Source: Caballeronia arvi (GTDB taxonomy: Bacteria > Pseudomonadota > Gammaproteobacteria > Burkholderiales > Burkholderiaceae). From it: a stretch of DNA of 64,000 nt. The DNA lies in assembly GCF_001544695.2 (NCBI RefSeq), contig NZ_FCOM02000007.1, forward strand, positions 124,001 through 188,000. Reading direction: 5' to 3'. Positions within the stretch are counted from its first letter, which is position 1. Every line of letters starts with the position of its first letter. The position numbers and the translations under genes are program-made. The notes beneath the pieces were generated by a model, which saw only the letters and a list, made by a program, of their open reading frames with translations, was not told where the DNA came from and did not search any database. Shown piece after piece: positions 42,151 to 50,102 of this stretch.

Positions 42151-42981
42151 ATGAACGCCGATCTGCATTGCCACTCCACCGTGTCCGACGGCCAGTTCGC
42201 GCCCGCCGAGGTCGCGGCGCGCGCGCATGCGAACGGCGTGACGCTTTGGTCGCTCACGGATCACGATCAGCTGGGCGGGCAGGACGAAGCGCGCAAGGCG
42301 GCCGAGGCGCTGGGCATGGGCTACCTCGCGGGCGTCGAGATTTCGGTGACGTGGGCGTCGCGCACGGTGCATATCGTCGGCATGAACGTCGATCCGGCCA
42401 ACGAAGCGCTGCTTTGCGGGCTCGCGTCCACGCGCAACGGGCGCGCGGCGCGCGGCGTGGCGATCGGCGAGGCGCTCGACGCGATCGGCATTCCGAATTG
42501 CCATGAAGGCGCGCTGCGCTACACGGACGACCCCGACATGATCTCGCGCACCCATTTCGCGCGTTATCTGGTCGAGGCGGGCTATGCGCAATCGACTTCC
42601 GACGTCTTCGCGCGCTATCTCGGCGACGGCAAGCCGGGTTTCGTCGGGCATCGCTGGGCGAAGCTTGCGGACGCAATGAAGTGGATCAAGGAGGCGGGCG
42701 GCGAGCCGATCATCGCGCATCCCGGCCGCTACGATTACACGCCGGTCGAATTCGCCGCGTTCTTCGACGAATTCATTCAGCTCGGCGGCCGTGCGATCGA
42801 GGTCGTGACGGGCAGTCACACACCCGATCAATACCGCGAATACGCCGATGTCGCGCGCCGCTACGGCTTCGAGGCGTCGCGCGGGTCTGACTTTCACGGC
42901 GCGGGCGAAGGGCGCGTCGATCTGGGCAAGCTTCCGCCGCTGCCCGACGATCTCACGCCCGTCTGGGAGCGCTGGCTTTAG
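42151..42981 (+). CDS. PHP domain phosphatase/RNase (RNase AM/TrpH-like)
   Basis: A 276-residue PHP-domain enzyme. Metal ligands appear in DLHCHSTVSDG (His6 and His8), LTDHDQ (Asp-His), the CHEGALRYTDDPDMISRTHFAR block, EPIIAHPGRY, and GSDFHG near the C-terminus. E. coli TrpH (YciV/RNase AM) trims 5' ends of rRNA and hydrolyses 3',5'-nucleotides; the same neighbour, yciO, lies 150 bp downstream. The match to this subfamily is good, but the symbol is left blank because substrates vary. Confidence 0.87.
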   Translation: MNADLHCHSTVSDGQFAPAEVAARAHANGVTLWSLTDHDQLGGQDEARKAAEALGMGYLAGVEISVTWASRTVHIVGMNVDPANEALLCGLASTRNGRAARGVAIGEALDAIGIPNCHEGALRYTDDPDMISRTHFARYLVEAGYAQSTSDVFARYLGDGKPGFVGHRWAKLADAMKWIKEAGGEPIIAHPGRYDYTPVEFAAFFDEFIQLGGRAIEVVTGSHTPDQYREYADVARRYGFEASRGSDFHGAGEGRVDLGKLPPLPDDLTPVWERWL

Positions 42982-43131
42982 CCTCCCTCGGCGCGCATTT
43001 CTTTGCCGCGCGCGCACGGTCTTTGCATCAACGGTATTTTCCGCACGCACCATCCGGGAAGGCGCGTGAGCATGCGCGGTCCGCGCCGCGCGCCGCCTTT
43101 TCGATAACGATCGAAACAATAAGGCGTCGCC

Positions 43132-43761
43132 ATGTCTCAATTCTTTCGCATTCATCCGGACAATCCGCAGCCGCGGCTCATGAACCAGGCCGCGGAGATC
43201 ATCCGTGGCGGCGGGCTCGTCGCGTTGCCGACCGATTCGAGCTACGCGCTCGCCTGCCATCTCGACGACAAGGACGCGGTCGAGCGATTGCGACGCATCC
43301 GCGGCATCGACGACAAGCAACTGCTGTCGCTGCTGGTGCGCGATCTCTCCGAGCTGTCGAATTTCGCGATGGTCGATAACCAGCAATACCGGCTGATCAA
43401 ATCGGTGACGCCGGGGCCCTACGTGTTCGTGCTGCAGGCGACGAAGGAAGTGCCGCGCCGGCTGTCGCATCCGTCGCGCAAGACGATCGGACTGCGCGTG
43501 CCGGATCACCGGATCACGCTCGATCTGCTGGAAGCGCTCGGCGAGCCGCTGCTCGCATCGACGCTGATCCTGCCGCCCGACACCGAGCCACTCAACGATC
43601 CCGAAGAAATCCGCGAGCGGCTGGAAAAGCAGATCGAGCTGGTCATCGATTCGGGCGCGTGCCCGGCGGAGCCATCCACGGTGATCGATCTTTCTTCGGG
43701 GGAGCCAGTGCTCGTGCGCGCGGGGAGAGGCAGTCTCGAACCGTTCGGGCTCACGGCGTAG
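43132..43761 (+). CDS. yciO: YciO/Sua5/YrdC family protein
   Basis: A 209-residue YrdC-fold protein matching E. coli YciO closely: SQFFRIHPDNPQPRLMNQA, PTDSSYALAC, RDLSELSNFAMVDN, KEVPRRLSHPSRKTIGLRVP and DPEEIRERLEKQ. YrdC-fold proteins bind ATP and tRNA; TsaC makes threonylcarbamoyl-AMP, whereas YciO is a paralogue whose role in t6A synthesis is debated. It follows the PHP gene as in enterobacteria. No ribosome site is clear, but the start ATG is well conserved. Confidence 0.9.
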   Translation: MSQFFRIHPDNPQPRLMNQAAEIIRGGGLVALPTDSSYALACHLDDKDAVERLRRIRGIDDKQLLSLLVRDLSELSNFAMVDNQQYRLIKSVTPGPYVFVLQATKEVPRRLSHPSRKTIGLRVPDHRITLDLLEALGEPLLASTLILPPDTEPLNDPEEIRERLEKQIELVIDSGACPAEPSTVIDLSSGEPVLVRAGRGSLEPFGLTA

Positions 43762-43879
43762 GCGCCGCGCAGTAGCGCACACGGGCGTAATTCCCGAATA
43801 CGTGCTCCGGCATGGGTCGAGGGCGAAATTGTGCGCGCCCGGACCCGCCGCGCGCGTCTGTCGAGACCTGCCTGCTTGA

Positions 43880-43885
43880 TACAAT
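43880..43885 (+). promoter_or_regulatory. -10-like TACAAT just before the M50 protease gene
   Basis: TACAAT lies only 8 bp before the ATG at 43894. If used, the transcript would be nearly leaderless. No convincing -35 sits 17 bp upstream, so this is a weak prediction. Confidence 0.3.
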
Positions 43886-43893
43886 AACGCGCT

Positions 43894-44559
43894 ATGGATC
43901 CTTCCCTGATACAAACCATCGCGGTCTACGCGCTCCCGGTGATCTTCGCGATCACGCTGCACGAGGCCGCGCATGGCTATGCCGCGCGGCTGCTCGGCGA
44001 CAACACGGCCTATGTGCTGGGCCGCGTCTCCATGAACCCGATGCGCCACATCGACCCGATCGGCACGATCGTGATTCCGATCGTCCTGTATTTCGTGACG
44101 AGCGGCGCATTCATGTTTGGCTACGCGAAGCCCGTGCCGGTGGCGTTCGGCAATCTGCGCAATCCGCGCTGGGGCAGTCTGTGGGTCGCCGCGGCCGGCC
44201 CCGGCAGCAACTTCGTGCAGGCGATCGTCTGGGGCGTCGTGTTCGTTCTGCTCAGGGCCTATCACGTCGATGAGCCATTTTTCACGGGCATGGCGCAGGC
44301 CGGCATCAGCGTGAACCTCGTGCTCGGCGTGCTCAATCTCTTCCCGCTGCCGCCCCTCGACGGCGGCCGGGTCGTCATGGCGCTTCTGCCGGTGCGCGCA
44401 TCGATCGCCTTCTCCAAGCTCGAGCCTTACGGCTTCTTCATCGTGATGGCGCTCGTCGTCACGGGCGTGCTGACGCGCTTCTGGCTCGGGCCGCTCGTGC
44501 ATGTCGGCTATTCGGCGGTGTCGGCCATCCTGAATCCCCTCGCTTCACTATTTCCATAA
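43894..44559 (+). CDS. Site-2 protease family membrane metalloprotease (M50)
   Basis: A 221-residue multi-spanning protein with HEAAH (about 26-30) as the zinc-binding HExxH motif, and the third-ligand segment LNLFPLPPLDGGR (about 148-160) containing the conserved Asp. N-P-rich RNPRWGSLWVAAAGPGSN is typical of the minimal (no PDZ) S2P subfamily. Such proteases cleave substrates within the membrane; the substrate is unknown. It lies 4 bp upstream of trpS. Confidence 0.9.
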   Translation: MDPSLIQTIAVYALPVIFAITLHEAAHGYAARLLGDNTAYVLGRVSMNPMRHIDPIGTIVIPIVLYFVTSGAFMFGYAKPVPVAFGNLRNPRWGSLWVAAAGPGSNFVQAIVWGVVFVLLRAYHVDEPFFTGMAQAGISVNLVLGVLNLFPLPPLDGGRVVMALLPVRASIAFSKLEPYGFFIVMALVVTGVLTRFWLGPLVHVGYSAVSAILNPLASLFP

Positions 44560-44563
44560 CATC

Positions 44564-45766
44564 ATGTTCCCTGACCGTATCTTCTCCGGCATGCGGCCCA
44601 CCGGGTCGCTGCACCTCGGCCACTATCACGGCGTGCTGAAAAACTGGGTGCGGCTGCAGTCCGAGTATCCGTGCTTCTTCGCGGTGGTCGACTGGCACGC
44701 GCTTACGACGCACTACGAGACGCCCGAGGTCATCGAGAAAAACGTCTGGGAGGTGCTCATCGACTGGCTGGCGTCGGGCATCGATCCGGCGCAGGCCACG
44801 CTTTTCATCCAGAGCCGCGTGCCGGAGCACGCCGAGCTCTCGCTGCTGCTCGGCATGGGTACGCCGCTCGGCTGGCTCGAACGCGTGCCGACCTACAAGG
44901 AGCAGATCGAGAAGCTGAAGGAAAAGGATCTCGATACGTACGGCTTCCTCGGCTATCCGGTGCTGATGGCGGCCGACATCCTGTTGTACCGCGCGTCGCT
45001 GGTGCCGGTCGGCGAGGATCAGGTGCCGCACGTCGAAATGACGCGCGAAATCGCCCGCCGCTTCAACTATCTCTATGGCCGCGAGCCGGGTTTCGAGGAG
45101 AAGGCGATGGAAGCCGCGAAGAAGCTCGGCGGCAAGCGCTCGAAGCTGTATCACGAGCTGCGCGTCGCGTATCAGCAGGAAGGCGACGACGAAGCGCTCG
45201 AACAAGCCCGCGCGATGCTGCAGGAATCGCAAAGCCTGTCGATGAACGATCGCGAGCGCCTTTTCGGCTATCTGGAAGGCTCGCGCAAGATCATCCTGGT
45301 CGAGCCCCAGGTGTTGCTGACGGAAGCGTCGCGCATGCCGGGCCTCGATGGCCAGAAGATGTCGAAGTCCTACGGCAATACCATCGGCTTGCGTGAAGAT
45401 GCCGCGACCATCGAGCAGAAAGTCCGCAAGATGCCGACTGACCCGGCGCGCGTGCGCCGCACCGATCCGGGCGATCCGGACAAGTGCCCGGTGTGGAAGC
45501 TGCACGAGGTCTACACCGACGAAGAGACGCACAAGTGGGTGCAGAAGGGCTGCCGTAGCGCGGGCATCGGGTGTCTGGAATGCAAGCAGCCGGTGATCGA
45601 AGGCATCCTGCGCGAGCAGCAGCCGATGCTCGAGCGCGCGCAGAAGTACATGGATGATCCGTCGCTGTTGCGCGCGATCGTCGCGGACGGCTGCGACAAG
45701 GCCCGCAAGTTCGCCACCGAAACGATGCGCGACGTGCGCGAGACGATGGGCCTTTCCTACAACTGA
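44564..45766 (+). CDS. trpS: Tryptophanyl-tRNA synthetase
   Basis: Charges tRNA(Trp). A class I synthetase of 400 residues with GMRPTGSLHLGHYHG at 6-20 (the HIGH motif is HLGH) and KMSKSYGN (about 264-271), the KMSKS loop. It is longer than the E. coli enzyme because of an insertion after the Rossmann fold (DEALEQARAMLQESQSLSMNDRER region) found in beta-proteobacterial TrpS as I recall it. It starts 4 bp after the M50 gene and its stop shares a base with the methyltransferase ATG (TGATG). Confidence 0.96.
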   Translation: MFPDRIFSGMRPTGSLHLGHYHGVLKNWVRLQSEYPCFFAVVDWHALTTHYETPEVIEKNVWEVLIDWLASGIDPAQATLFIQSRVPEHAELSLLLGMGTPLGWLERVPTYKEQIEKLKEKDLDTYGFLGYPVLMAADILLYRASLVPVGEDQVPHVEMTREIARRFNYLYGREPGFEEKAMEAAKKLGGKRSKLYHELRVAYQQEGDDEALEQARAMLQESQSLSMNDRERLFGYLEGSRKIILVEPQVLLTEASRMPGLDGQKMSKSYGNTIGLREDAATIEQKVRKMPTDPARVRRTDPGDPDKCPVWKLHEVYTDEETHKWVQKGCRSAGIGCLECKQPVIEGILREQQPMLERAQKYMDDPSLLRAIVADGCDKARKFATETMRDVRETMGLSYN

Positions 45767-46350
45767 TGGAAAGCGCGCCAAGCGGTTGGGTCACACGCTG
45801 GGCGCATCTCGCCGCGCCCGGCGGCACGGTGCTCGACGTCGCCGCGGGCAGCGGGCGCCATGCGCGCTGGTTCGCGTCGCTCGGGAACCGCGTGCTCGCG
45901 ATCGATCGCGACGCCGGCGCGCTTGCGTCGATGCACGCGTGCGCGGGCATCGAGACGCTGACAGCGGACATTGAAGGCGCGCCGTGGCCGTTTCCGGAAA
46001 ACCGCACCTTCGATGTGGTCGTCGTCACGAACTACCTGCATCGGCCGCTGTTCGGTCATCTCACCGACGCGCTCGCGCCCGGCGGCGTGCTGATCTACGA
46101 AACCTTCGCGGTGGGCAACGGCAGCATCGGCAAACCGTCTAATCCTGCCTTCCTGCTTCGGCCCGGCGAACTGCTGGATGCCGTGCGCGGCCGTCTGCGC
46201 GTGATCGCGTACGAGGACGGATTCGTCGAAGACCCGCGTGCTGCCTACGTGCAGCGAATCTGCGCCGTTTCCGAGCCTCAGTCAGCGGAAAGTGTGCTCA
46301 CGATTGGTAACACACCCCCGGGTCCGCCACGTTACGCGTTGACCGGCTAA
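45766..46350 (+). CDS. Class I SAM-dependent methyltransferase
   Basis: A 194-residue protein with the SAM-binding motif VLDVAAGSGRHA (motif I, about 23-34), the acidic residue of motif II in LAIDRDAGAL (about 45-54), and FDVVVVTNYLHRPL (motif IV, about 83-96). Related to the TehB/UbiE-like methyltransferases; substrate unknown. It is translationally coupled to trpS by TGATG. Confidence 0.87.
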   Translation: MESAPSGWVTRWAHLAAPGGTVLDVAAGSGRHARWFASLGNRVLAIDRDAGALASMHACAGIETLTADIEGAPWPFPENRTFDVVVVTNYLHRPLFGHLTDALAPGGVLIYETFAVGNGSIGKPSNPAFLLRPGELLDAVRGRLRVIAYEDGFVEDPRAAYVQRICAVSEPQSAESVLTIGNTPPGPPRYALTG

Positions 46351-46380
46351 TCCGCTACAATCGCGTAATATCGCTTTTCG

Positions 46381-46404
46381 CGATTAAATTTTCGATTAAA
46401 TTCA
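46381..46404. repeat. AT-rich 12-bp tandem repeat before dapA
   Basis: CGATTAAATT recurs at 46381-46390 and 46393-46402 with a 12-bp period (a 2-bp spacer), immediately upstream of dapA. It is a marked AT-rich island in GC-rich DNA and may be part of the dapA promoter or a regulator site. TACAAT (46356-46361) and TAATAT (46366-46371) are alternative -10 candidates nearby. Confidence 0.5.
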
Positions 46405-46413
46405 TAGAGTTTC

Positions 46414-47319
46414 ATGACAAACGGAACACACGGCGGCATCCAGATCCGCGGCAGCATCCCTGCCATCGTCACACCGATGCACGAGGACGGTAGTCTCGAT
46501 CTGCCGGCGTTTCGAAAACTGGTCGACTGGCACGTCGAACAGGGCTCGAACGGTATCGTCGTGGTGGGCACGAGCGGCGAGTCGGCCACTTTGTCGGTCG
46601 AAGAGCACATCCTGATGATTCAGACGGCGGTCGAGCATGCGGCCAGGCGCTTTCCGATCATCGCGGGCGCGGGCGGCAATTCGACCGCGGAAGCCATCGA
46701 ACTCTCGAAGCACGCGAAAAAGGTCGGCGCCGACGCCACGCTGCAAGTCGTTCCGTATTACAACAAGCCGACGCAGGAAGGCATGTATCGCCACTTCAAG
46801 GCGATCGCCGAAGCCGTCGATCTTCCGGTCATTCTCTACAACGTGCCGGGCCGCACAGTTGCCGACATGAGCAACGAGACGATCCTGCGTCTCGCCGTCG
46901 TGCCGGGCATCATCGGTGTGAAGGAAGCGACGGGCAACATCGACCGCGCCGCGCATCTGATCAAGCACGCACCGGCGCAGTTCAGCATTTTCAGCGGCGA
47001 CGATCCCACGGCCATCGCGTTGATGCTGCTCGGCGGTCACGGCAATATCTCGGTGACGGCGAACGTCGCACCGAAGGAAATGAGCCAGCTTTGCCGCGCC
47101 GCGCTGGAAGGCGACGCCATCACCGCGCGCCGCATCCATCTGAAGCTGCTGTCGCTGCACAAGCAACTCTTCTGCGAATCGAATCCGATTCCGGCCAAGT
47201 GGGCGCTCGCCGAACTGGGCCGCATGGAAGGCGGCATCCGTCTGCCGCTCACGCCGCTCGATGCGCGCTATCACGACGTCGTGCGTGACGCGTTGCGCGA
47301 GTCCGGCCTTCTCGCCTGA
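46414..47319 (+). CDS. dapA: 4-hydroxy-tetrahydrodipicolinate synthase
   Basis: Condenses pyruvate with aspartate semialdehyde, the first committed step to diaminopimelate and lysine. The 301 residues form a TIM barrel; the Schiff-base lysine lies in GVKEATGN (about 169-176), the proton-relay Tyr in ILYNVPGRT (about 139-147), and GTSGESATL (about 52-60) is the conserved Gly-Thr-Thr/Ser-Gly-Glu block. bamC follows after 194 bp, the conserved dapA-bamC order. Confidence 0.97.
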   Translation: MTNGTHGGIQIRGSIPAIVTPMHEDGSLDLPAFRKLVDWHVEQGSNGIVVVGTSGESATLSVEEHILMIQTAVEHAARRFPIIAGAGGNSTAEAIELSKHAKKVGADATLQVVPYYNKPTQEGMYRHFKAIAEAVDLPVILYNVPGRTVADMSNETILRLAVVPGIIGVKEATGNIDRAAHLIKHAPAQFSIFSGDDPTAIALMLLGGHGNISVTANVAPKEMSQLCRAALEGDAITARRIHLKLLSLHKQLFCESNPIPAKWALAELGRMEGGIRLPLTPLDARYHDVVRDALRESGLLA

Positions 47320-47513
47320 TCACGTGAGGCGGCGCGCCAAGCCACAAGGAATCGAAATACCGCGCCGCCGCAAGTGATCGAATTGAACCACACCTTCAGT
47401 CATCCACCGCCGCTCGTTGGCCTCGCTTTGGCCTCGTATTGGCTTCGCCGACCTGCCCGGCTCGAACGGGATGGTCGCAAGGCAATGCGTCATCAGCAGC
47501 AAAGAAGGACCTC

Positions 47514-48656
47514 ATGAAACGTTCCGCTTTTCTTACGCAAGCCAAACGCCTGAGCGTGCTGTCGCTCGGCGCCGGCGCAGTTTTCGCGCTCGCGGGTTGC
47601 GACACGCTCAACGACTGGCTCGCGCCGGATCGCGTCAACTACAAGGCTGCTGAAACCGCACCAGCGCTCAGCGTGCCGTCTGATCTCAGCACGGCCGACA
47701 TCAGCCAGCGCTATGCCGCGCCGCCCAAGGTGAACGCGCTCGGCGGCGGCGCAGAGCGCGCGGTCACGCCGGCGGGCAACGCGACGCTCGGCGTGCCGAC
47801 GGCGCAAGATCCTTTCGGCATGCACGTCGAGAAGGACGGCGATCGCCGCTGGCTCGTGGTCGATGGCCGCTCGCCCGATCAGGTCTGGGGCCCGACCAAG
47901 GAGTTCTGGGAAGAGAACGGCTTCACGCTCAAGACCGACGCGCCGCAGACCGGCATCATGGCGACCGATTGGGCCGAGAACCGCGCGAACATTCCGAACG
48001 ACTGGTTCAGGAACAGCGTGGGCAAGCTGCTCGACTTCGCGTATTCGTCGGGCACGCGCGACATGTTCCGCACGCAGGTGGATCGCGCATCGGACGGCTC
48101 GACCGACATCTCGATCACGCACAGCGCGATGGAAGAAGTGCTGACCGGTCAGGACAAGACGTCTTCGCGTTGGGAAGCCCGTCCGCGCAATCCGGCGCTC
48201 GAATCCGCGGTCCTCGGCAAGCTGATGCAGAAGTTCGGCCTGACCGAAGACCAGTCGAAGAAGCTGATTGCCGATGCGCGTCCGGCGGGCGCGAAGGTGG
48301 CGGTGGACGCGGGCACGAACGGCTCCACGCTCGATCTCGCCGAGCCGTTTGATCGTGCGTGGCTGCGCGTCGGTCTCGCGCTCGACCGCACGAACTTCAC
48401 GGTCGACAATCGCGATCGCGAGAAGGGCATCTACTACGTGCATTTCTCCGATTCGATGGCCGAGCTGAAGAAGGAAGGGCTCTTCGGCAAGATGTTCTCG
48501 AGCAACACGCCGAAGCCCACGCGCCAGTTCCTCGTCAACGTGAAGCCGAAGGCGGACTCCGTGACGCAAGTCGGCGTCGTCGATGCGAACGGCCAGCCGG
48601 ACACCTCGTCCGATGCGCAGCGCATCGTTTCGTTGCTGCACGCGCAGTTGAACTAA
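47514..48656 (+). CDS. bamC: Outer membrane assembly lipoprotein BamC
   Basis: A lipoprotein of the BAM beta-barrel assembly machine. The 380 residues begin with a signal peptide and lipobox ALAGC (Cys29), then an extended N-terminal region of the type that contacts BamD (VNYKAAETAPALSVPSDL), followed by two helix-grip domains (about 110-215 and 260-375). Start ATG 47514 has an AAGAAGGA ribosome site. Position downstream of dapA is conserved in proteobacteria. Confidence 0.93.
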   Translation: MKRSAFLTQAKRLSVLSLGAGAVFALAGCDTLNDWLAPDRVNYKAAETAPALSVPSDLSTADISQRYAAPPKVNALGGGAERAVTPAGNATLGVPTAQDPFGMHVEKDGDRRWLVVDGRSPDQVWGPTKEFWEENGFTLKTDAPQTGIMATDWAENRANIPNDWFRNSVGKLLDFAYSSGTRDMFRTQVDRASDGSTDISITHSAMEEVLTGQDKTSSRWEARPRNPALESAVLGKLMQKFGLTEDQSKKLIADARPAGAKVAVDAGTNGSTLDLAEPFDRAWLRVGLALDRTNFTVDNRDREKGIYYVHFSDSMAELKKEGLFGKMFSSNTPKPTRQFLVNVKPKADSVTQVGVVDANGQPDTSSDAQRIVSLLHAQLN

Positions 48657-48675
48657 ACGACATGCCGAAGACATC

Positions 48676-49449
48676 GTGAGATTCGCCAGTCTCGGCAGCG
48701 GCAGCGAGGGCAATGCGTTGCTCGTCGAGGCATCGAGCGGCACGACCACCACGCGCGTGCTGCTCGATTGCGGATTCTCCGGCAAGGAAGTTGTGCGCCG
48801 TCTCGAGCGCCTGAACTGCCGTGTGGAGGATCTCGATGCCATCGTCATTACGCACGAGCACACGGACCATATCGGCAGCGCGCTGACGCTCGCACGAAAA
48901 TGGTCCATTCCGCTGCATATGAGCTGGGGCACGGCACGCGCGACCGGCGCCGATGAAGCCGACGTCGAACTCAACGTGTTATGGGGCGACGAGAGCGTCG
49001 CTATCGGCGATCTGAGCGTGCTGCCCTATACCGTGCCTCACGACGCCCGGGAGCCGTTGCAATACGTCTTCTCCGACGGCGCGTGCCGCCTCGGCGTGCT
49101 GACGGACGTCGGTGTCTCCACGCCGCATATCACGAACGTGCTGACCGGCTGCGACGCGCTCGTGCTCGAATCCAATCACGATGTCGAGATGCTCGCCGGG
49201 AGCCGCTATCCGCCTTCGCTCAAGGCACGCATCGGCGGGAATCACGGACACCTGAACAACGAGGCGGCGGCGGCGATACTGGCATCGCTCGATCGTTCCA
49301 GGCTGCGTCATCTCGTGGCTGCTCATCTCAGCCAGCAGAACAACCTGCCGCATCTCGCGCAGGCGGCGCTGGCGGCGGTGCTGGGCGCGTCGGCGATCGA
49401 TGTCGTGGTGGCGACGCAAGCCGAAGGCTTCGACTGGCTCGTGCTCTAG
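48676..49449 (+). CDS. MBL-fold metallo-hydrolase (YycJ/WalJ-like)
   Basis: A 257-residue metallo-beta-lactamase-fold hydrolase. Zinc ligands are in ITHEHTDHIGSA (about 59-70), and further conserved blocks are VGVSTPHI, LESNHDVEML and GNHGHLNN, typical of YycJ-like proteins implicated in DNA processing and cell-wall homeostasis in other bacteria. The GTG start at 48676 is 19 bp after bamC. A strong terminator follows. Confidence 0.88.
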   Translation: MRFASLGSGSEGNALLVEASSGTTTTRVLLDCGFSGKEVVRRLERLNCRVEDLDAIVITHEHTDHIGSALTLARKWSIPLHMSWGTARATGADEADVELNVLWGDESVAIGDLSVLPYTVPHDAREPLQYVFSDGACRLGVLTDVGVSTPHITNVLTGCDALVLESNHDVEMLAGSRYPPSLKARIGGNHGHLNNEAAAAILASLDRSRLRHLVAAHLSQQNNLPHLAQAALAAVLGASAIDVVVATQAEGFDWLVL

Positions 49450-49487
49450 ACGCGGCGCGCCTGGCGTAAAAACTTGCAGAAAGCAGA

Positions 49488-49523
49488 AACGAAAAAACCG
49501 GCCCAAGAGCCGGTTTTTTCGTT
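49488..49523 (+). terminator. Intrinsic terminator after the MBL gene (bidirectional)
   Basis: AACGAAAAAACCGGC (49488-49502) pairs with GCCGGTTTTTTCGTT (49509-49523) around a 6-nt loop, with T tracts on both strands. It can serve the MBL gene and the convergent small lipoprotein gene. Confidence 0.88.
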
Positions 49524-49579
49524 GGCAGACCGCATGGAGCGGCCTGTCACGTGGCGCTGCGATAGAGCGCCGACAAGCC

Positions 49580-49834
49580 TTACTGGCTTGCGCCCGATGC
49601 CGGGGCAGCAGCCGAAGCGGCAGCGTCCGAAGCCGCGCCAGCAGCCGATGCTGCGTCGCTTGCGGCGGCCGAAGCGCTCGATGCAGCAGCGTTTGCGTCC
49701 GAAGCAGCAGCAGCCGGAGCCGAAGCCGCCGACGTATCGCTTGCAGCGCTCGGAGCAGCCGTTTCGCTAGACTTGTTGCATGCAGCCAGAGCAACAGCAG
49801 CCAACAGGGATGCTACGAGGAGGGATTTCTTCAT
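49580..49834 (-). CDS. Small Ala/Ser-rich lipoprotein
   Basis: An 84-residue protein. The signal peptide MKKSLLVASLLAAVALAAC ends in a lipobox (Cys19), and the mature part is almost entirely Ala, Ser, Asp and Thr in repeats such as AASDAAS. No enzymatic domain is possible. Start ATG 49834 has AAGGA seven nt upstream; the track-style GTG at 49840 lacks one. Low-complexity lipoproteins of this kind are common in Burkholderiaceae and of unknown role. Confidence 0.75.
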   Translation of the reverse strand: MKKSLLVASLLAAVALAACNKSSETAAPSAASDTSAASAPAAAASDANAAASSASAAASDAASAAGAASDAAASAAAPASGASQ

Positions 49835-49966
49835 GATCACGTCCTTTTATGGTTAAAGGTAAGCAACAGCGCAAAGTACCGGTAATGTGTGCTCCAACAC
49901 CGACCTGGGCCGCTGTGGAGACTCACAATTCTATTTTGTGTGAGACTTCCTACGGCTTGGCCGGAA

Positions 49967-49995
49967 ATTATAGGCACTTTCGTAACGACCGTCGA
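49967..49995 (-). promoter_or_regulatory. Candidate promoter for the small lipoprotein
   Basis: On the minus strand, TATAAT (49972-49967) is a perfect -10, with TCGACG (49995-49990) as -35 (4 of 6) and a 17-bp spacer. The transcript would begin near 49960 and carry a leader of about 125 nt, which includes a CTCACA / TGTGAG stem (about 49921-49943). Confidence 0.55.
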
Positions 49996-50102
49996 TAAAT
50001 CAGGGGACGATACGTTGTCTTTCTCATACAAACTTTCATATTGCGGAACAGCATGATTTTACCATCCGCAGCCTGTCGGCAAGTCTCTTAAACGCAAGCC
50101 TG

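Noticed and set aside
42106-44502. 798-codon minus-strand open frame
   Set aside because: Antisense to PHP, yciO and the M50 gene, all of which have clear family motifs. Arg/His/Asp-rich composition is typical of antisense frames here.
49837-50031. 64-codon minus-strand frame upstream of the small lipoprotein
   Set aside because: No similarity, no ribosome site, and it spans the predicted promoter and leader.
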